Origin: Brachybacterium sp. Z12
Lineage (GTDB): Bacteria > Actinomycetota > Actinomycetes > Actinomycetales > Dermabacteraceae
Reading direction: 5' to 3'
Assembly: GCF_014400405.1 (NCBI RefSeq)
Contig: NZ_CP060496.1
Location: 3,447,915 to 3,511,914 of the forward strand
DNA: 64,000 bases
Positions within the stretch are counted from its first letter, which is position 1; each line of letters begins with the position of its first letter. Shown here one piece after another: positions 35,525 through 46,286 of the stretch. Below the pieces are notes generated by a model. That model was not told the DNA's origin. It did no database searches and was given only the letters and a program-made list of their open reading frames with translations. The translations under genes and the position numbers were made by a program.

Positions 35525-37899
35525 TCAGCCCTGCTTCGCCAGCCGCAGCCAGGTGTCCACGACGGTGTCCGGGTTCAGCGACATCGAGGCGATGCCCTGG
35601 TCCAGCAGCCATTCGGCGAGATCCGGGTGGTCGGAGGGGCCCTGCCCGCAGATCCCCACGTACTTGCCTGCGTCGCGGCAGGCCTCGATGGCCCGGGAGA
35701 GCATGAACTTCACCGCCGGGTCCCGCTCGTCGAAGGCACCCGCGACCAGGGCCGAGTCGCGATCCAGGCCCAAGGTCAGCTGGGTCATGTCGTTCGAGCC
35801 GATCGAGAAGCCGTCGAAGTGCTCGAGGAACAGCTCCGGCGTCGCGGCGTTGGAGGGGATCTCGCACATCATGATCACCTCCAGCCCCTTCTCCCCGCGC
35901 ACCAGCCCGTGGGCGGCCAGCAGGTCGATCACGCCTTTGCCCTCGGCGGGGGTGCGCACGAAGGGGATCATGAGCTTCACGTTGTCCAGGCCCATGTCCT
36001 CGCGCACGAAGCGCAGCGCTTCGCACTCCAGCGCGAAGCAGTCCGCGAAGTCCTCCGAGAGGTAGCGGCTCGCGCCGCGGTACCCGATCATCGGGTTCTC
36101 CTCGTCGGGCTCGAACAACGTTCCTGCCAGCAGGTTCGCGTACTCGTTGGACTTGAAGTCGCTCATCCGCACGATCACAGGCTCCGGAGCGAAGGCCGCA
36201 GCGATGGTGGCGACCCCTTCGGCGACACGCTGGATGAAGTAGTCGCGCGGGGAGTCGTAGGCGGCGATCTTCTCCCGCACCTGCGCGGCGATCTCCGGCT
36301 CGTCGGTCTCGAGGCGGTCCAGCTCGAGCAGCGCGCGGGGGTGGATGCCGACCTGGCGGTTGATGATGAACTCCAGGCGGGCCAGGCCCACGCCGGCGTG
36401 GGGCAGGCGTGAGAAGCCGAAGGCCTGCTCGGGGTTTCCCACGTTCATCATGATCTTCGTGGGCAGCGGCGGCATTGCGTCGACCTCGGAGGAGGAGACG
36501 GTGAAGTCCAGCAGGCCCTCGTAGACGTAGCCGGTGTCGCCCTCGGCGGCGGAGACGGTGACCTCGTCCCCATCGCGGAGCTCCTCGGTGGCCGTGCCGG
36601 TGCCCACCACCGCGGGGATCCCGAGCTCGCGGGCGATGATCGCGGCATGGCAGGTGCGGCCGCCGCGGTTGGTCACGATCGCGCTCGCACGCTTCATGAT
36701 CGGTTCCCAGTCGGGGTCGGTCATATCGGCCACCAGGACCTCGCCGGGCACGAACTCGTGCATGCGGTCGACCTCCGTGAGCACCCGCACCGGGCCCGCA
36801 CCGATCTTCGCGCCGATCGCCCGGCCCTCGACGCGGACGGGCCCGCGCGAGGTCAGGAGGTGCTTCTCGACGGTGTTCCCGGCGCGGGACTGCACGGTCT
36901 CGGGCCGGGCCTGGAGGATGTACAGGCTCCCGTCGATCCCGTCGAGGCCCCACTCGATGTCCATCGGGCGCCCGTAGTGCTCCTCGATCAGGAGCGCCTG
37001 GCGGGCGAGGTCTGTGACCTGCTGGTCGGTCAGTGACAGGCGGGTGCGGTCGGCGGGTGCGACGTCGATGAACCGGGTGGTGCGGCCCACCGTGGTGTCC
37101 TCGGTGTAGACCATCTTCGTGGCCTTCTCCCCGACCTGGCGCTTGAGGATCGCGGGGCGGTCCTCGCGCAGCCCGGGCTTGTACACGTAGAACTCGTCCG
37201 GGTTGACTGCGCCCTGCACCACGCCCTCCCCCAGCCCGTAGGCGGAGGTGATGAACACGGCCTGGTCGAAGCCGGATTCGGTGTCGACGGTGAACATGAC
37301 GCCGCTGGATCCCAGATCGGAGCGGACCATCTTCTGCACCCCGGCGGAGAGCGCCACCTCGGCGTGCTCGAAGTCGTGGTGGACGCGGTAGGCGATCGCG
37401 CGGTCGTTGTACAGGGAGGCGAACACCTCCCGGATCGCGAGCAGCACGTCGTCGATGCCGCGCACGTTCAGGAAGGTCTCCTGCTGCCCGGCGAAGGAGG
37501 CGTCGGGCAGGTCCTCCGCGGTCGCCGAGGAGCGCACCGCGAAGGAGGCCTCGGCGCCGCTGCCGGCGGCGAGCTGCTCGTAGGCGACCCGGATGTCGCT
37601 CTCGAGCTGCGGGGGAACGGCTGGGCGATCACCAGCTCCCGGATCTCCCTGCCCGCTTCGGCGAGCGCGATCGTGTCGTCGGTGTCCAGCGCGGTCAGCC
37701 GCTGATCGATCCGCTCGGCGAGGCCGGTGGCGCCGAGAAACTCGCGATACACCTCGGAGGTGGTGGCGAAGCCGTCCGGTACCTGCACGCCGAGGCGGGT
37801 CAGGTGCGAGACCATCTCGCCGAGGGAGGCGTTCTTGCCTCCGACCTGGTCGAGATCGGCCATGCCGAGTTCGGAGAACCAGCGGATGCTCTGCGTCAT
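35525..37899 (-). CDS. ppsA: Phosphoenolpyruvate synthase (one frameshift)
   Basis: About 792 residues. Pyruvate + ATP + water give PEP + AMP + phosphate. The N-terminal ATP-grasp domain starts [20 protein letters not shown] and includes [20 protein letters not shown]. The swivelling phosphohistidine domain reads [20 protein letters not shown], with the catalytic His. The C-terminal PEP/pyruvate barrel includes [16 protein letters not shown] and [12 protein letters not shown] with the active Cys. The frame breaks near 37612 (C5 to C6, VIAQPFP then PQLESDIR). It lies 26 bases downstream of the gene for its regulatory protein. It indicates gluconeogenic growth on pyruvate or lactate. Confidence 0.93.
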
Positions 37900-37925
37900 T
37901 GCGTGCTCCTTCGGGGGTGGGGTGC

Positions 37926-38783
37926 TCAGCGGGTGGTGGTCCCGCGGCGGGCGAGCGATTGGAGGATCAGGGTGGACATCTCCTCGACGGACTTGCTCGA
38001 GGAGTCGACGAACGGAATCCCGTGCACGTCGTAGACGCGGCGGGCCCGTGACAGCTCCCAGCGGGTCTGTTCGAGGGAGGCGTAGCGGGAGTCCGGCAGG
38101 CGCTCGCTGCGCACGGCGGTGAGCCGCTGCGGCGAGATGAGCAGCCCGAAGCAGCGATCGGCGACCGCGGCGATCGACTGCGGCAGCACCTCCCCGGCGA
38201 GCTCCTCGTCCACCAGCGGATAGTTCGCCACGAAGATCCCGTGCATCAGCGCGAGGTACATGCTGGTGGGGGTCTTCCCGCAGCGGGAGGGTGCGATCAG
38301 CACGATGTCCGCCTTCTCGATCGCGCGCACCGACTGGCCGTCGTCGTGCTCGATCGCGAACTCCACGGCCTGCATGCGCCGGTTGTAGCGGCGGGAGTCG
38401 CCGACGCCGTGCAGGCGTGCGGGCGCGTGGTCGCCGGAGACGCCTAGCCGCTGCTCGAGCTGGGTGAGATGGCTGGTGACGAAGTCGATGACCGGTGCCT
38501 TCGTGGCGCGCAGCTCCTCTCGCACCGCCTCGTCGACCACGGTGAGGAAGACCAGCGGTGCGACCTCGCCGTCCATCGCGGCATCGAGGTCGGCGCGCAC
38601 CTCGCGGGCCTCCTCGACGGTGCGCACGAAGGGGATCAGGCGGCGTTCGAAGGGGACCGAGGGGAACTGCAGCAGGAGTGCATTGCCCATGGTCTCGGCG
38701 CTGATGCCGGTGGAGTCGGAGATGAAGAAGACGGGGACAGCGGCTGGCTGCCGCGGCGGCGGGATCGGAAGATCAGCGTTCAT
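37926..38783 (-). CDS. ppsR: PEP synthase regulatory protein (kinase/pyrophosphorylase, DUF299)
   Basis: 285 residues of the PSRP family, which inactivates PEP synthase by ADP-dependent phosphorylation of a Thr and reactivates it by phosphorolysis. The N-terminal signature is [20 protein letters not shown]. The P-loop-like motif is [20 protein letters not shown] near residue 160, then [14 protein letters not shown]. The C-terminus is [21 protein letters not shown] start at the ATG 38783 (NADLPIPPP); the longer frame is unsupported. It sits directly upstream of ppsA on the same strand, the expected regulator-target operon. Confidence 0.92.
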   Translation of the reverse strand: MNADLPIPPPRQPAAVPVFFISDSTGISAETMGNALLLQFPSVPFERRLIPFVRTVEEAREVRADLDAAMDGEVAPLVFLTVVDEAVREELRATKAPVIDFVTSHLTQLEQRLGVSGDHAPARLHGVGDSRRYNRRMQAVEFAIEHDDGQSVRAIEKADIVLIAPSRCGKTPTSMYLALMHGIFVANYPLVDEELAGEVLPQSIAAVADRCFGLLISPQRLTAVRSERLPDSRYASLEQTRWELSRARRVYDVHGIPFVDSSSKSVEEMSTLILQSLARRGTTTR

Positions 38784-38967
38784 TGGGTGCCCCTTGCTCC
38801 GGGCCCGGTGGCGGTGCACCGGGGACACGTCGATGTGCTGGGCTCACCGTAACCGGGACGTCGGGAGGGAGGAGGATCCCCGCGCGAAGGTGGCACGGGT
38901 CACCCCGGGATGCGCGAGACCAGCGAGGTGCGGATCCATTCACGCAGGAACGCGCAGGGCGCGCATC

Positions 38968-40327
38968 TCAGACCTCGTTCCGCGGCCGCACCGGCCAGCG
39001 CTGGACCAGCTCGTCCCGCAGAACCTGATCCCGGGCGTCGAGCGCACTCGAGACCAGGATCCCCAGCAGCATCACGATGAGCGTCCCCAGCACGATCCAG
39101 GGCCCGAGCTCACCGGCCGCCCGCAGCTCCGGCCCGGCCCCGGCGTAGTGGTCCCAGTCAGGATGATCGGCCACGGCATCGACGAACCAGAGGGCGATGC
39201 CGAGCGCGGCGCCGGCCCCGCAGAATGCGAAGAGCACCTTCAGGATCATCAGCGAGGTGGGTGCCATCGCGCGGCGGAGCAGGGGTGGGGCGGCGGCATG
39301 GCGTCGGGCTCCGCGAGCGCGCGGCGCAGCGTGCGATGCTCCAGCCGTCGGAGGATGGTCGTGCAGACCACCGCGCCGGCGACGGCGAGGGCGCCGACGA
39401 CGGCCACGACCCCGCTCGCCATCGTCAGCAGATCCACCAGGTGCTCGGTCTCGGGTGCGAGGTCCCTCCGGTCTCCCAGCTGCCTGTTCCCGAGGCGGGT
39501 GGTCTTCGGGTAGGCGATGACCAGCACGAACTCGAAGAGCATCACGCATGTCATGGAGGCGATTGCGATGATCGCTGCCAGAGCACCGCTGAGGGTCCGC
39601 ACCCCGTGGCCGGGGTCGGACCAGGGCTCCTCTGCAGCGGCGCGCGCGGCGGCGATGTCCTCTTCGGTGAGCTCGCGCCCAGCGGCGACGATCCGATGCG
39701 CCTGGGTCCAGTGCTCGGGAAGCTGCTCCGAGAGTCGCGCCTGCCACCGGGGAGCATCTTCCCCGTCAGGGGGATCCCCGCCCAGATCAGTGCCAGCAGC
39801 AGCCCTCCTCCGACGAGGATCCCCAGGTCCACGGCGTCGAGCCCCGACCCGAGCATGGAGGCGACGAGGATCAGGTAGCTGATCCCGAGGATCGCGAGCA
39901 GCATGATGGCGATGCGCTTGTATCTCCCTGCGCTGTTCTCCTGCGCCGCCTTCCATTGAGTCGGGATCGGCACGGACGTCGCAGGGGTGCCGCGGAGACG
40001 CGCCGCCGCCAGCGCACGGGCGCACAGCGGCCCATGGAGGGAGTCGAGCAGCCCGAGCACGAGCAGGCCGAGCGCCCCGAGCACCAGAATGCCGACGAGG
40101 GAGGCGCGGACGACCAGGTCGATGGTGGTCTCCACTGCGGTCTCGGGGAACACCTCCCCGATGATCACCGCGCTGAGCACGGCGGCCACGAAGAGCCCGG
40201 CCAGGCCGACGAGCGCGAACAGCAGCCCCTCGCCGGCAGCTCGGCGCAGAGTGGCCGCTCTGCCGAGCGGGAGCACGCGCCAGCGGGAGTCGGCGACAGG
40301 GCTCATGGGCCCATCCTGCACGCTCAT
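38968..40327 (-). CDS. Polytopic membrane protein of unknown function (two frameshifts)
   Basis: About 453 residues spread over three frames, joined near 39750 (LTGKMLP then RWQARLSEQLPEHWTQAHRI) and 39285. Hydrophobic segments include LLFALVGLAGLFVAAVLSAV, LVGILVLGALGLLVLGLLDS, ISYLILVASMLGSGL, LSGALAAIIAIASMTCVMLF, VVAVVGALAVAGAVVC and IVLGTLIVMLLGILV, so about 7-8 helices. No family motif is recognised. The start may be ATG 40327 or the internal Met at 40306. It lies 4 bases downstream of the MFS gene, so it is probably co-transcribed with it. Confidence 0.6.
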
Positions 40328-40331
40328 GCCC

Positions 40332-41546
40332 TCACCGCGCGTCGTCGGTGACCGGCTCGTACGGGGTGAGCTGCTCGTCGTCGCGCTGTGCGGCCGCGGG
40401 AGCGAGAGCCACGCCCATCAGCACCACGGCGAGCGGCACCACCAGGGCGGCGCGCAGCCCCACCTGCTCCCCGAGCAGCCCGAGAGTGGGCGGGCCCACC
40501 AGGAAGGCGAGGTAGCCGATGGTCGAGGCCAGGGCGACGCGGGCAGCGGGGTTCGGGCCGGAGTCCCCGGCGGCCGAGAGCGCGAGCGGGAAGCCGAGCG
40601 AGGCGCCGAGGCCCCACAGCACCACGGCGGCGACGGCGACCGGCTGGCTGTCCACGAAGGAGATCAGCGCCAGACCCACCGCGGCGAACAGGGCGCTGAC
40701 CATGAGCACCCGGGCGCGTCCCACCCGGGCCACGATCGGTCCGCCGCAGAAGCGGCCGATCGTCATGGAGGCGGCGAAGAGCGCGAAGACGGTCGAGCCC
40801 ATGGTCGCGCCGAAGCCGTGCCCGTCGACCATGATCAGCGGCAGCCAGTCGTTGGCGGTGCCCTCGGCGAGCGCCATCGCGAGCACGATCCCGCCGATGA
40901 GCACCAGGCGGGTGTCCTTCCACAGCGCGGGGCGCGGAGTCGCGGCCTGCTCGGCGCGCTCGGCCGCGGTGAACAGGCCGACGCCGGAGGGGATCGCGCG
41001 CAGCGCCCACAGCAGGAGCCCCGCACCCGCCACGGCGATCAGCACCAGGTGCGCGACCACCGAGAACTGCACCGCATTGGCGAGGATGCCCAGGCTCGCC
41101 CCGATCACGGTGCCGAGGCTGAAGCAGCCGTGGAGCGCGGGCAGGAAGGGGCGCCCGCCGAGCCTCTCGACGTCGGCTCCCTCGACGTTCATGGCGACCT
41201 CGCCGCCTCCCATCCCAGCCCCGAACAGGGCCAGGCCGAAGGCGGTCGCCAGCGGCATGCCGCTTGCCGCGCCGACGGCGATGACGGGCATCGCCACCAC
41301 GATCAGCGTCGAGCCTGCGGCGACCACCGGACGGGTCCCCAGCCGCATCACCAGCGGACCGGAGGAGAGGATCCCGGCCATCGAGCCGACGGAGAGCCCG
41401 AACAGGACCAGGCCCATCTGGGCGGTCGAGGCGTCCAGCAGGTCGCGCACGGCGGGGGTGCGGGTGACCCAGGCGGACATGCTCAGGCCGGGCAGCAGGA
41501 AAAGCGCGTAGAGCGCCCACCGGCGGCGGCGCAGCGAGATCGGCAC
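40332..41546 (-). CDS. Major facilitator superfamily transporter
   Basis: 404 residues with about 12 helices, intact. It resembles the YbjJ/inner-membrane MFS group: the N-terminus is RRRWALYALFLLPGLSMSAW followed by VTRTPAVRDLLDAST. The loop 2-3 region is GPLVMRLGTRPVVAAG, a degenerate MFS motif A. FGAGMGGGEVAMNVEGADVE is characteristic of that group. The start is GTG 41546, which has GAGGAG upstream. The substrate is unknown; YbjJ-like proteins are suspected sugar or small-molecule exporters. Confidence 0.85.
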   Translation of the reverse strand: MPISLRRRRWALYALFLLPGLSMSAWVTRTPAVRDLLDASTAQMGLVLFGLSVGSMAGILSSGPLVMRLGTRPVVAAGSTLIVVAMPVIAVGAASGMPLATAFGLALFGAGMGGGEVAMNVEGADVERLGGRPFLPALHGCFSLGTVIGASLGILANAVQFSVVAHLVLIAVAGAGLLLWALRAIPSGVGLFTAAERAEQAATPRPALWKDTRLVLIGGIVLAMALAEGTANDWLPLIMVDGHGFGATMGSTVFALFAASMTIGRFCGGPIVARVGRARVLMVSALFAAVGLALISFVDSQPVAVAAVVLWGLGASLGFPLALSAAGDSGPNPAARVALASTIGYLAFLVGPPTLGLLGEQVGLRAALVVPLAVVLMGVALAPAAAQRDDEQLTPYEPVTDDAR

Positions 41547-41635
41547 ATAGGCTCCTCGACAAAAAAGGGGGATGAGCGCGACGGACGATCTGCGCAGCAG
41601 CCATCGTACGGGAGAGCGGCTCGATCACCCCGGCC

Positions 41636-42252
41636 TCAGACGCGGGTCAGGATCCCCACCAGGAAGTCGCTTCCCGCAGGGTGCAGCTCCCAGCTGGAGA
41701 AGCGCTGCTGCAGCGCCAGACCGCCCGCGGCGGCGTCGGCCTCGAAATGGGCGATCTCGTACCCGCGATCGAGTCCGAAGCCGACGACCAGCCGGCCTTC
41801 GGGCGCGAGGTGTTCGGCGAGACGGGCCAGGGCGGGCCTGCGCTCATCTCCCGCGAGGAAGGTGAGCACGTTGCCGGCGCACAGCTGGAGGTCGAACAGC
41901 CGCCGCGCACCATCGCTCTCGCGCAGGTCGAGGGTGGCGAGGTTCCCGACCTCCCAGTGCGCCTGGGGATGGTCGTCGCGGGCCACCTCGATCAGCTGGG
42001 GTCGAGGTCCACGCCCACCACCCGGTGGCCGGCGCGGGCGAGATGCCCGCCGAGCCTCCCGGTGCCGCAGCCGGCGTCGAGGATCCGGGCGCGTCGCGGG
42101 GCCATGGCGTCGATCAGCCGGGCCTCGCCGTGGATGTCCTTGCCGGATGCCTCGATCCGGCGCCACCGCTCGGCATACCCCTGCGCATGGTCGGGGTGCT
42201 GCCGCACGGCGGCGGTCCAGAGGTTCTCCTGGGGGCCGGGGATGCTCGTCAT
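41636..42252 (-). CDS. Class I SAM-dependent methyltransferase (one frameshift)
   Basis: About 205 residues. Motif I is ARILDAGCGTGRLGGHLARA and motif II ends VVGVDLDP. The frame breaks near 42000 and continues as QLIEVARDDHPQAHWEVGNL, then FDLQLCAGNVLTFLAGDERR, then HLAPEGRLVVGFGLDRGYEI. The C-terminus WELHPAGSDFLVGILTRV is the part found duplicated as a fragment at 32230-32330. The substrate is unknown. It is adjacent to the CBS-domain protein genes on the same strand, with a 4-base gap. Confidence 0.82.
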
Positions 42253-42256
42253 CGGA

Positions 42257-43297
42257 TCACGCGGCGATGCGGGAGTCGTCCCGGATCTGGCCCACGAGCT
42301 CCTCGAGCATGTCCTCGAGGGTGACGATTCCGATCACGACACCGCCCTCGTCGGTCGCCGCACCCAGGTGGGCGCCCGAGTCCTGCATGACGGTGAGCGC
42401 CTGGCGCAGCGGCTCATCGGCCCTGATCACGGGAAGGGCGCGGATGCGCTCGGCGGGGATCGGGTGCTCGCGCTTCTCCTGCACCGAGTCCAGCAGGTCC
42501 TTGATGTGGACGTAGCCGGTGAGCGTGCTATCGGCCGCCTTCACCGGGAACCGGGAGAACCCCTCGACGGCGGCGGCCTCGGCCTGGGCGGCAGTGACCC
42601 CCTCGGGGAGGGAGGCGACCTGCTCCAGCGGGATCACCAGGTTGGCGACGCTGCGGGCCTCGAAGCGCAGCGCGCCCAGCAGGAGCGCCTCGTCGTTGTC
42701 CTCGAGCAGTCCGCCCTCGCGGGACTCGCTGACCATCGCCGCCACCTCGTTGCGGGTGAAGGCGCTGGTCACCTCGGCCTTCGGGGTCACGCCCATCATG
42801 CGCAGCACGAGGTTGCCGCAGGAGTTCAGCAGCCACAGCACGGGCTTGATCAGGGTGACCACGCCCATCAGCATCGGTGCCAGCACCAGTGCCATCCGCT
42901 CCGGTCCGGCCAGGGCGATGTTCTTGGGCACCATCTCGCCGAAGACGACGTGGAGGTAGGTGACCAGAGCCAGGGCGATCACGAAGGAGATCGGGTGCAC
43001 GAGCGCGGCCGGCACTCCGATCGCCTCGAAGGGCACCGCGAGCAGATGCGCGATCGCGGGCTCGCTGATCGCGCCGAGCGCGAGCGAGCACACGGTGATG
43101 CCCATCTGCGCGCCGGCCATCATCAGCGAGACCTGCTCCATCGCGGAGATGGTGACCTTCGCGGCCCACTTCCCCTCGAGGGCCTTGGGCTCGATGATCG
43201 ACCGGCGCGCGGAGATCAGTGCGAACTCCGCGCCTACGAAGAAGGCGTTGAGGATCAGCAGGACCAGGGTCAGGGTGAGTCCGGTCGCGGTGCTCAT
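42257..43297 (-). CDS. CNNM/HlyC-type membrane protein (DUF21 plus CBS pair)
   Basis: 346 residues. The N-terminal DUF21 membrane domain (LTLVLLILNAFFVGAEFALI; VTYLHVVFGEMVPKNIALAG) is followed by two CBS domains (FSRFPVKAADSTLTGYVHIK and GGVVIGIVTLEDMLEELVGQ). It lacks the C-terminal transporter-associated (CorC/HlyC) domain. It starts at an ATG that overlaps the stop of its longer paralogue upstream. This is a common actinobacterial tandem, possibly acting as paired Mg2+ or cation transport components; the 'hemolysin' name is historical. Confidence 0.88.
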   Translation of the reverse strand: MSTATGLTLTLVLLILNAFFVGAEFALISARRSIIEPKALEGKWAAKVTISAMEQVSLMMAGAQMGITVCSLALGAISEPAIAHLLAVPFEAIGVPAALVHPISFVIALALVTYLHVVFGEMVPKNIALAGPERMALVLAPMLMGVVTLIKPVLWLLNSCGNLVLRMMGVTPKAEVTSAFTRNEVAAMVSESREGGLLEDNDEALLLGALRFEARSVANLVIPLEQVASLPEGVTAAQAEAAAVEGFSRFPVKAADSTLTGYVHIKDLLDSVQEKREHPIPAERIRALPVIRADEPLRQALTVMQDSGAHLGAATDEGGVVIGIVTLEDMLEELVGQIRDDSRIAA

Positions 43298-44666
43298 CGG
43301 TGCTCCTCGCTCTCTTCGTCCTCGGAGTCGTCCGCGGCGGCGGGCTCGACCTTCACGTGCACGGTCTCGATGCGCATGCCGTCCACCTCGGTGACCTCGA
43401 TCCGCAGGCGTGCGGGGTTCTCGCCGGGGGCGGGGTCGGTGTCCACGAGGACTTCATCCCCGACCTCCGCGAGCCTGCCCAGCTCCATCGTGATCAGCCC
43501 GCCGAGGGTGTCGTAGTCCTCGTGCTCGGGCACAGTGACGCCGAGGCGCTCGCTGGCCTCGTCGGGCCGCATCCGTGCGTCGAGGTCCCAGGAGCCGTCG
43601 GCCTCGGGGTGTCATCCATCTCCTCGTCGTGCTCGTCGCGCACCTCGCCGACGATCTCCTCCACCAGGTCCTCGAGGGTGATCAGCCCGGCGTGGTCGCC
43701 GAACTCGTCGACCACCACGGCCATCTGCAGGCCGCCTCCTCGCAGGGTGTCCATCAGATCATCCAGCGGCACCGTGTCCGGCACGAACGTCGCACTGCCC
43801 ATCACGGCGTCCACACGGATGGTGGGACGCTCCTCGAAGGGGACGGCCAGGCCGTGACGGATGTGTGCGACGCCGACGATCTCGTTCTCGTCGTCCAGCA
43901 CCGGGAAGCGCGAATGGCCGGTCACGCGGGCCAGCTCGAGCAGGTCGGCCACGGACTGGTCCACCTCGAGGGAGTCCATCCGGCCGCGCGGCACCATCGC
44001 GTCGTGAGCGCGACGGTCGCCGAAGGCGAGGGTGCGCTGGACCAGCGATGCGGTCTCCTCGGCGAGCGCACCCTCATCCGCGGAGCGCTTGACCAGCACG
44101 GACAGCTCATCGGCGCTGCGGGCGGAGCTGAGCTCCTCCTGCGGTTCGACACCGAGCGCGCGCACCACGGCGTTGGCGTTGCCGTTGAACAGGCGGATCG
44201 GGAGGCCGAGGACCGTGGTGAACAGCCGCTGGAAGCCGACGACGTAGCGGGCGGTGCGCAGCGGCTCCGCGATCGCGAGGTTCTTGGGCACCAGCTCGCC
44301 GAAGATCATGGTGACACCGGTGGCGAGCACCAGGGCGATGACCACCGAGACGGAACGGGCGGCGACCGTTCCCAGGCCCATGTCCACCAGGAGCGGGCCG
44401 ATGAGGGCGGCGATCGCGGGTTCGGCGAGGAAGCCGATGCCGAGGTTGGTGACCGTGATCCCCAGCTGCGCTCCGGAGAGCTGCGTGGAGAGGGTCTTCA
44501 TGCCCCGCAGGACACCGACCGCTCGCTTGTCGCCGGAGGCGGCGGCCGCCTCCACCTCATTGCGGTTGGCGGTGATCAGAGCGAACTCTGCGGCGACGAA
44601 CCCGCCGCAGGCGGCGACGAGCACGAGGCCGACCGCCAAAGAGACAAGGGGACCGATCAGGTCCAT
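43294..44666 (-). CDS. CNNM/HlyC-type membrane protein with CBS pair and transporter-associated domain (one frameshift)
   Basis: About 457 residues. DUF21 domain: LVLVAACGGFVAAEFALITA and TGVTMIFGELVPKNLAIAEP. CBS pair: HSRFPVLDDENEIVGVAHIR and MAVVVDEFGDHAGLITLEDL. After DEEMDDTP the frame breaks near 43610 (C4 to C5) and continues into the C-terminal transporter-associated domain, EHEDYDTLGGLITMELGRLA. The corrected length is normal. It is the first gene of a coupled pair with the shorter paralogue. Cation (Mg2+/Co2+) efflux is suggested by family knowledge. Confidence 0.87.
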
Positions 44667-44848
44667 GGACGGATCCCCCGAGTGAAGTATCTATGCGCAG
44701 GCCCGAAGGCCCGGGACTGTCACTGGGGGCGTCGCTGGCGGCGCTCATGATCTCCTGGTGCTCCTCATGCGCCGCTCCGACTCTCGGACGGCGATGACGA
44801 AATGGTACAACCCGTTCCCTGGGTGCGGGAGACGGTGTGCAGCACCCC

Positions 44849-45508
44849 TCAGACCTCGTCGGCCCGTCGCTGCAGGAACGCCGCGATCGCCCGCAGCTCG
44901 ACCTCGTCCACGGCGTGGCCGAGCTGCGGCCGCCGCTCCTCCTCGAGACGGGTGTGGGCGCTCATGAATCCGCGCACCTGCCCTTCGGCCTCCCCGTCGA
45001 ACAGCGGATCCAGGCCGCCGTGTCCCCACAGCGCGGGCGGGCACACCTCGGCCAGTGCGACGTCGCCCGGCATCGGCGCGGGGAACGGACGGCCGGAGAG
45101 ATTCACGACGAAGTCCAGGGCGCGTGCGTCGCGGCGCAGCAGCTGGAGGGCGAGCAGGCCGCCCTGGGAGAAGCCGATCGCGCCGACGACGGGCGCGCTC
45201 TGCGCGGCGATCCAGTGCTCGATCGCCGCAGCGGAGGCCTCAACGGACGCGGGATCTGCCGGGTCCACGGGCATCTCGAACCAGGCGTAGCCCTGCACGT
45301 AGCGGTAGATGCCGCGCAGGGAGGCGTAGGTGAAGGCGGAGGGCAGGAAAGGGACGAGCCCGGCGAGATCGTCCTCGTGACTGCCCAGGCCGTGCAGCAG
45401 GATCACGATCGGGGTGTCGGCCGTGGGCGGATCCGCCCACACCACGGCATCGTCGTCGATGCTCGCGGAGATCAGCTCGACCGGTCCGTACTGGGAGGGG
45501 TGCGTCAT
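44849..45508 (-). CDS. Carboxylesterase/phospholipase-like alpha/beta hydrolase
   Basis: 219 residues. The oxyanion-side motif is PIVILLHGLGSHEDDLAGLV, the nucleophile elbow is VGAIGFSQGGLLALQLLRR, and the catalytic His is in RPQLGHAVDEVEL. PPALWGHGGLDPLFDGEA supplies the Asp loop. It matches the small YpfH/acyl-protein-thioesterase-like esterase family. I begin at MTHPSQYG (45508); the longer upstream frame is unsupported. Monocistronic, with no clear partner. Confidence 0.83.
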   Translation of the reverse strand: MTHPSQYGPVELISASIDDDAVVWADPPTADTPIVILLHGLGSHEDDLAGLVPFLPSAFTYASLRGIYRYVQGYAWFEMPVDPADPASVEASAAAIEHWIAAQSAPVVGAIGFSQGGLLALQLLRRDARALDFVVNLSGRPFPAPMPGDVALAEVCPPALWGHGGLDPLFDGEAEGQVRGFMSAHTRLEEERRPQLGHAVDEVELRAIAAFLQRRADEV

Positions 45509-45771
45509 GCCTCGAGGGTAGTGCGTGCCCCCGGGCAGGGGCGGACCCGCAGGCTGCGCATCTGCGCTGGTCGGGAGGACGATGTCCGACCACCTGCGGG
45601 TCCGGGCAGCTCGGTGGTATTCGCTGCGGAGTCCGGGGGACGCCTCAGCGGCGAGCCACCTCACATGTCCGATAAGAATTCAACTCTCGGATCACCTCCT
45701 TCCCTGTGTCCCACCACCGTAGGACGGGCCCGGGCGGAGGGCAACGGAATAAACGACGCCGCCCACCCCTA

Positions 45772-45807
45772 TTGACAATCGATAGGTCCATGCTGAAAAT
45801 CGATGCA
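45772..45807 (+). promoter_or_regulatory. Promoter and operator repeats for a leaderless DUF2975/YozG transcript
   Basis: TTGACA (45772-45777), a 17-base spacer and GAAAAT (45795-45800) place the start site at about 45807, the A of the ATG, with no ribosome site. AATCGAT occurs at 45777-45783 and 45798-45804, exactly 21 bases apart, a likely operator pair for the YozG-like regulator. Confidence 0.6.
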
Positions 45808-46286
45808 TGTTCTCTCGCCTCACCGTCGACGTCCTCCGCATCCTGCTGGTTCTGACCCTGCTGGTCACTGCCGTCCTGCAGCTCGCCGTGCTGCCCTGGC
45901 TCTCCGGGATGTTCGCCGCCGAGCTGCCCGCCGAGGCTCACATGCGCTGGCCGATCCTGGGCCTCGCGGTCGCGGGGCTGCTCTGCGTCGAGGTCGCGAT
46001 CGTGTGCACGCTGCGCCTGCTCGGCGTCACCCGCCGCGGCGAGGTGTTCTCCCGCTCCTCGCTGCGCTGGGTGGACGGCATCATCGCGGCGTTCCTCGCC
46101 GCGAGCGGGGTCTGCCTGGCCACGCTCATCTACCAGTCCTTCACCGTCGGCGGTCCGGCTGCCTGGACGCTGATGCTGCTGCTGGGCGCGATCACCGGCG
46201 TCGGCATGGGCCTGCTGATGGGAGTGATGCGCTCCCTGCTGGTGCAGGCCACGGTGCTGCGCCAGGAGATGGAGGCGGTGATCTGA
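45807..46286 (+). CDS. DUF2975 membrane protein
   Basis: 159 residues with four hydrophobic segments: ILLVLTLLVTAVLQLAVLPW, WPILGLAVAGLLCVEVAIVC, WVDGIIAAFLAASGVCLATL and WTLMLLLGAITGVGMGLLMG. The LGVTRRGEVFSRSSLRWVDG loop is typical of DUF2975. Its stop overlaps the start of a YozG-like regulator (TGATG), the standard pairing for this family. It is probably a membrane partner or target in a small stress or signal module; the mechanism is unknown. Confidence 0.85.
   Translation: MFSRLTVDVLRILLVLTLLVTAVLQLAVLPWLSGMFAAELPAEAHMRWPILGLAVAGLLCVEVAIVCTLRLLGVTRRGEVFSRSSLRWVDGIIAAFLAASGVCLATLIYQSFTVGGPAAWTLMLLLGAITGVGMGLLMGVMRSLLVQATVLRQEMEAVI

Noticed and set aside
39987..42515. 842-codon plus-strand open frame over the MFS and methyltransferase genes
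   Set aside because: His/Gly/Gln-rich composition typical of the antisense of GC-rich genes; the minus strand holds clear families.
42257..44666. Paired CBS proteins as hemolysins
   Set aside because: DUF21/CBS architecture indicates CNNM-like cation transport; the hemolysin label is historical.
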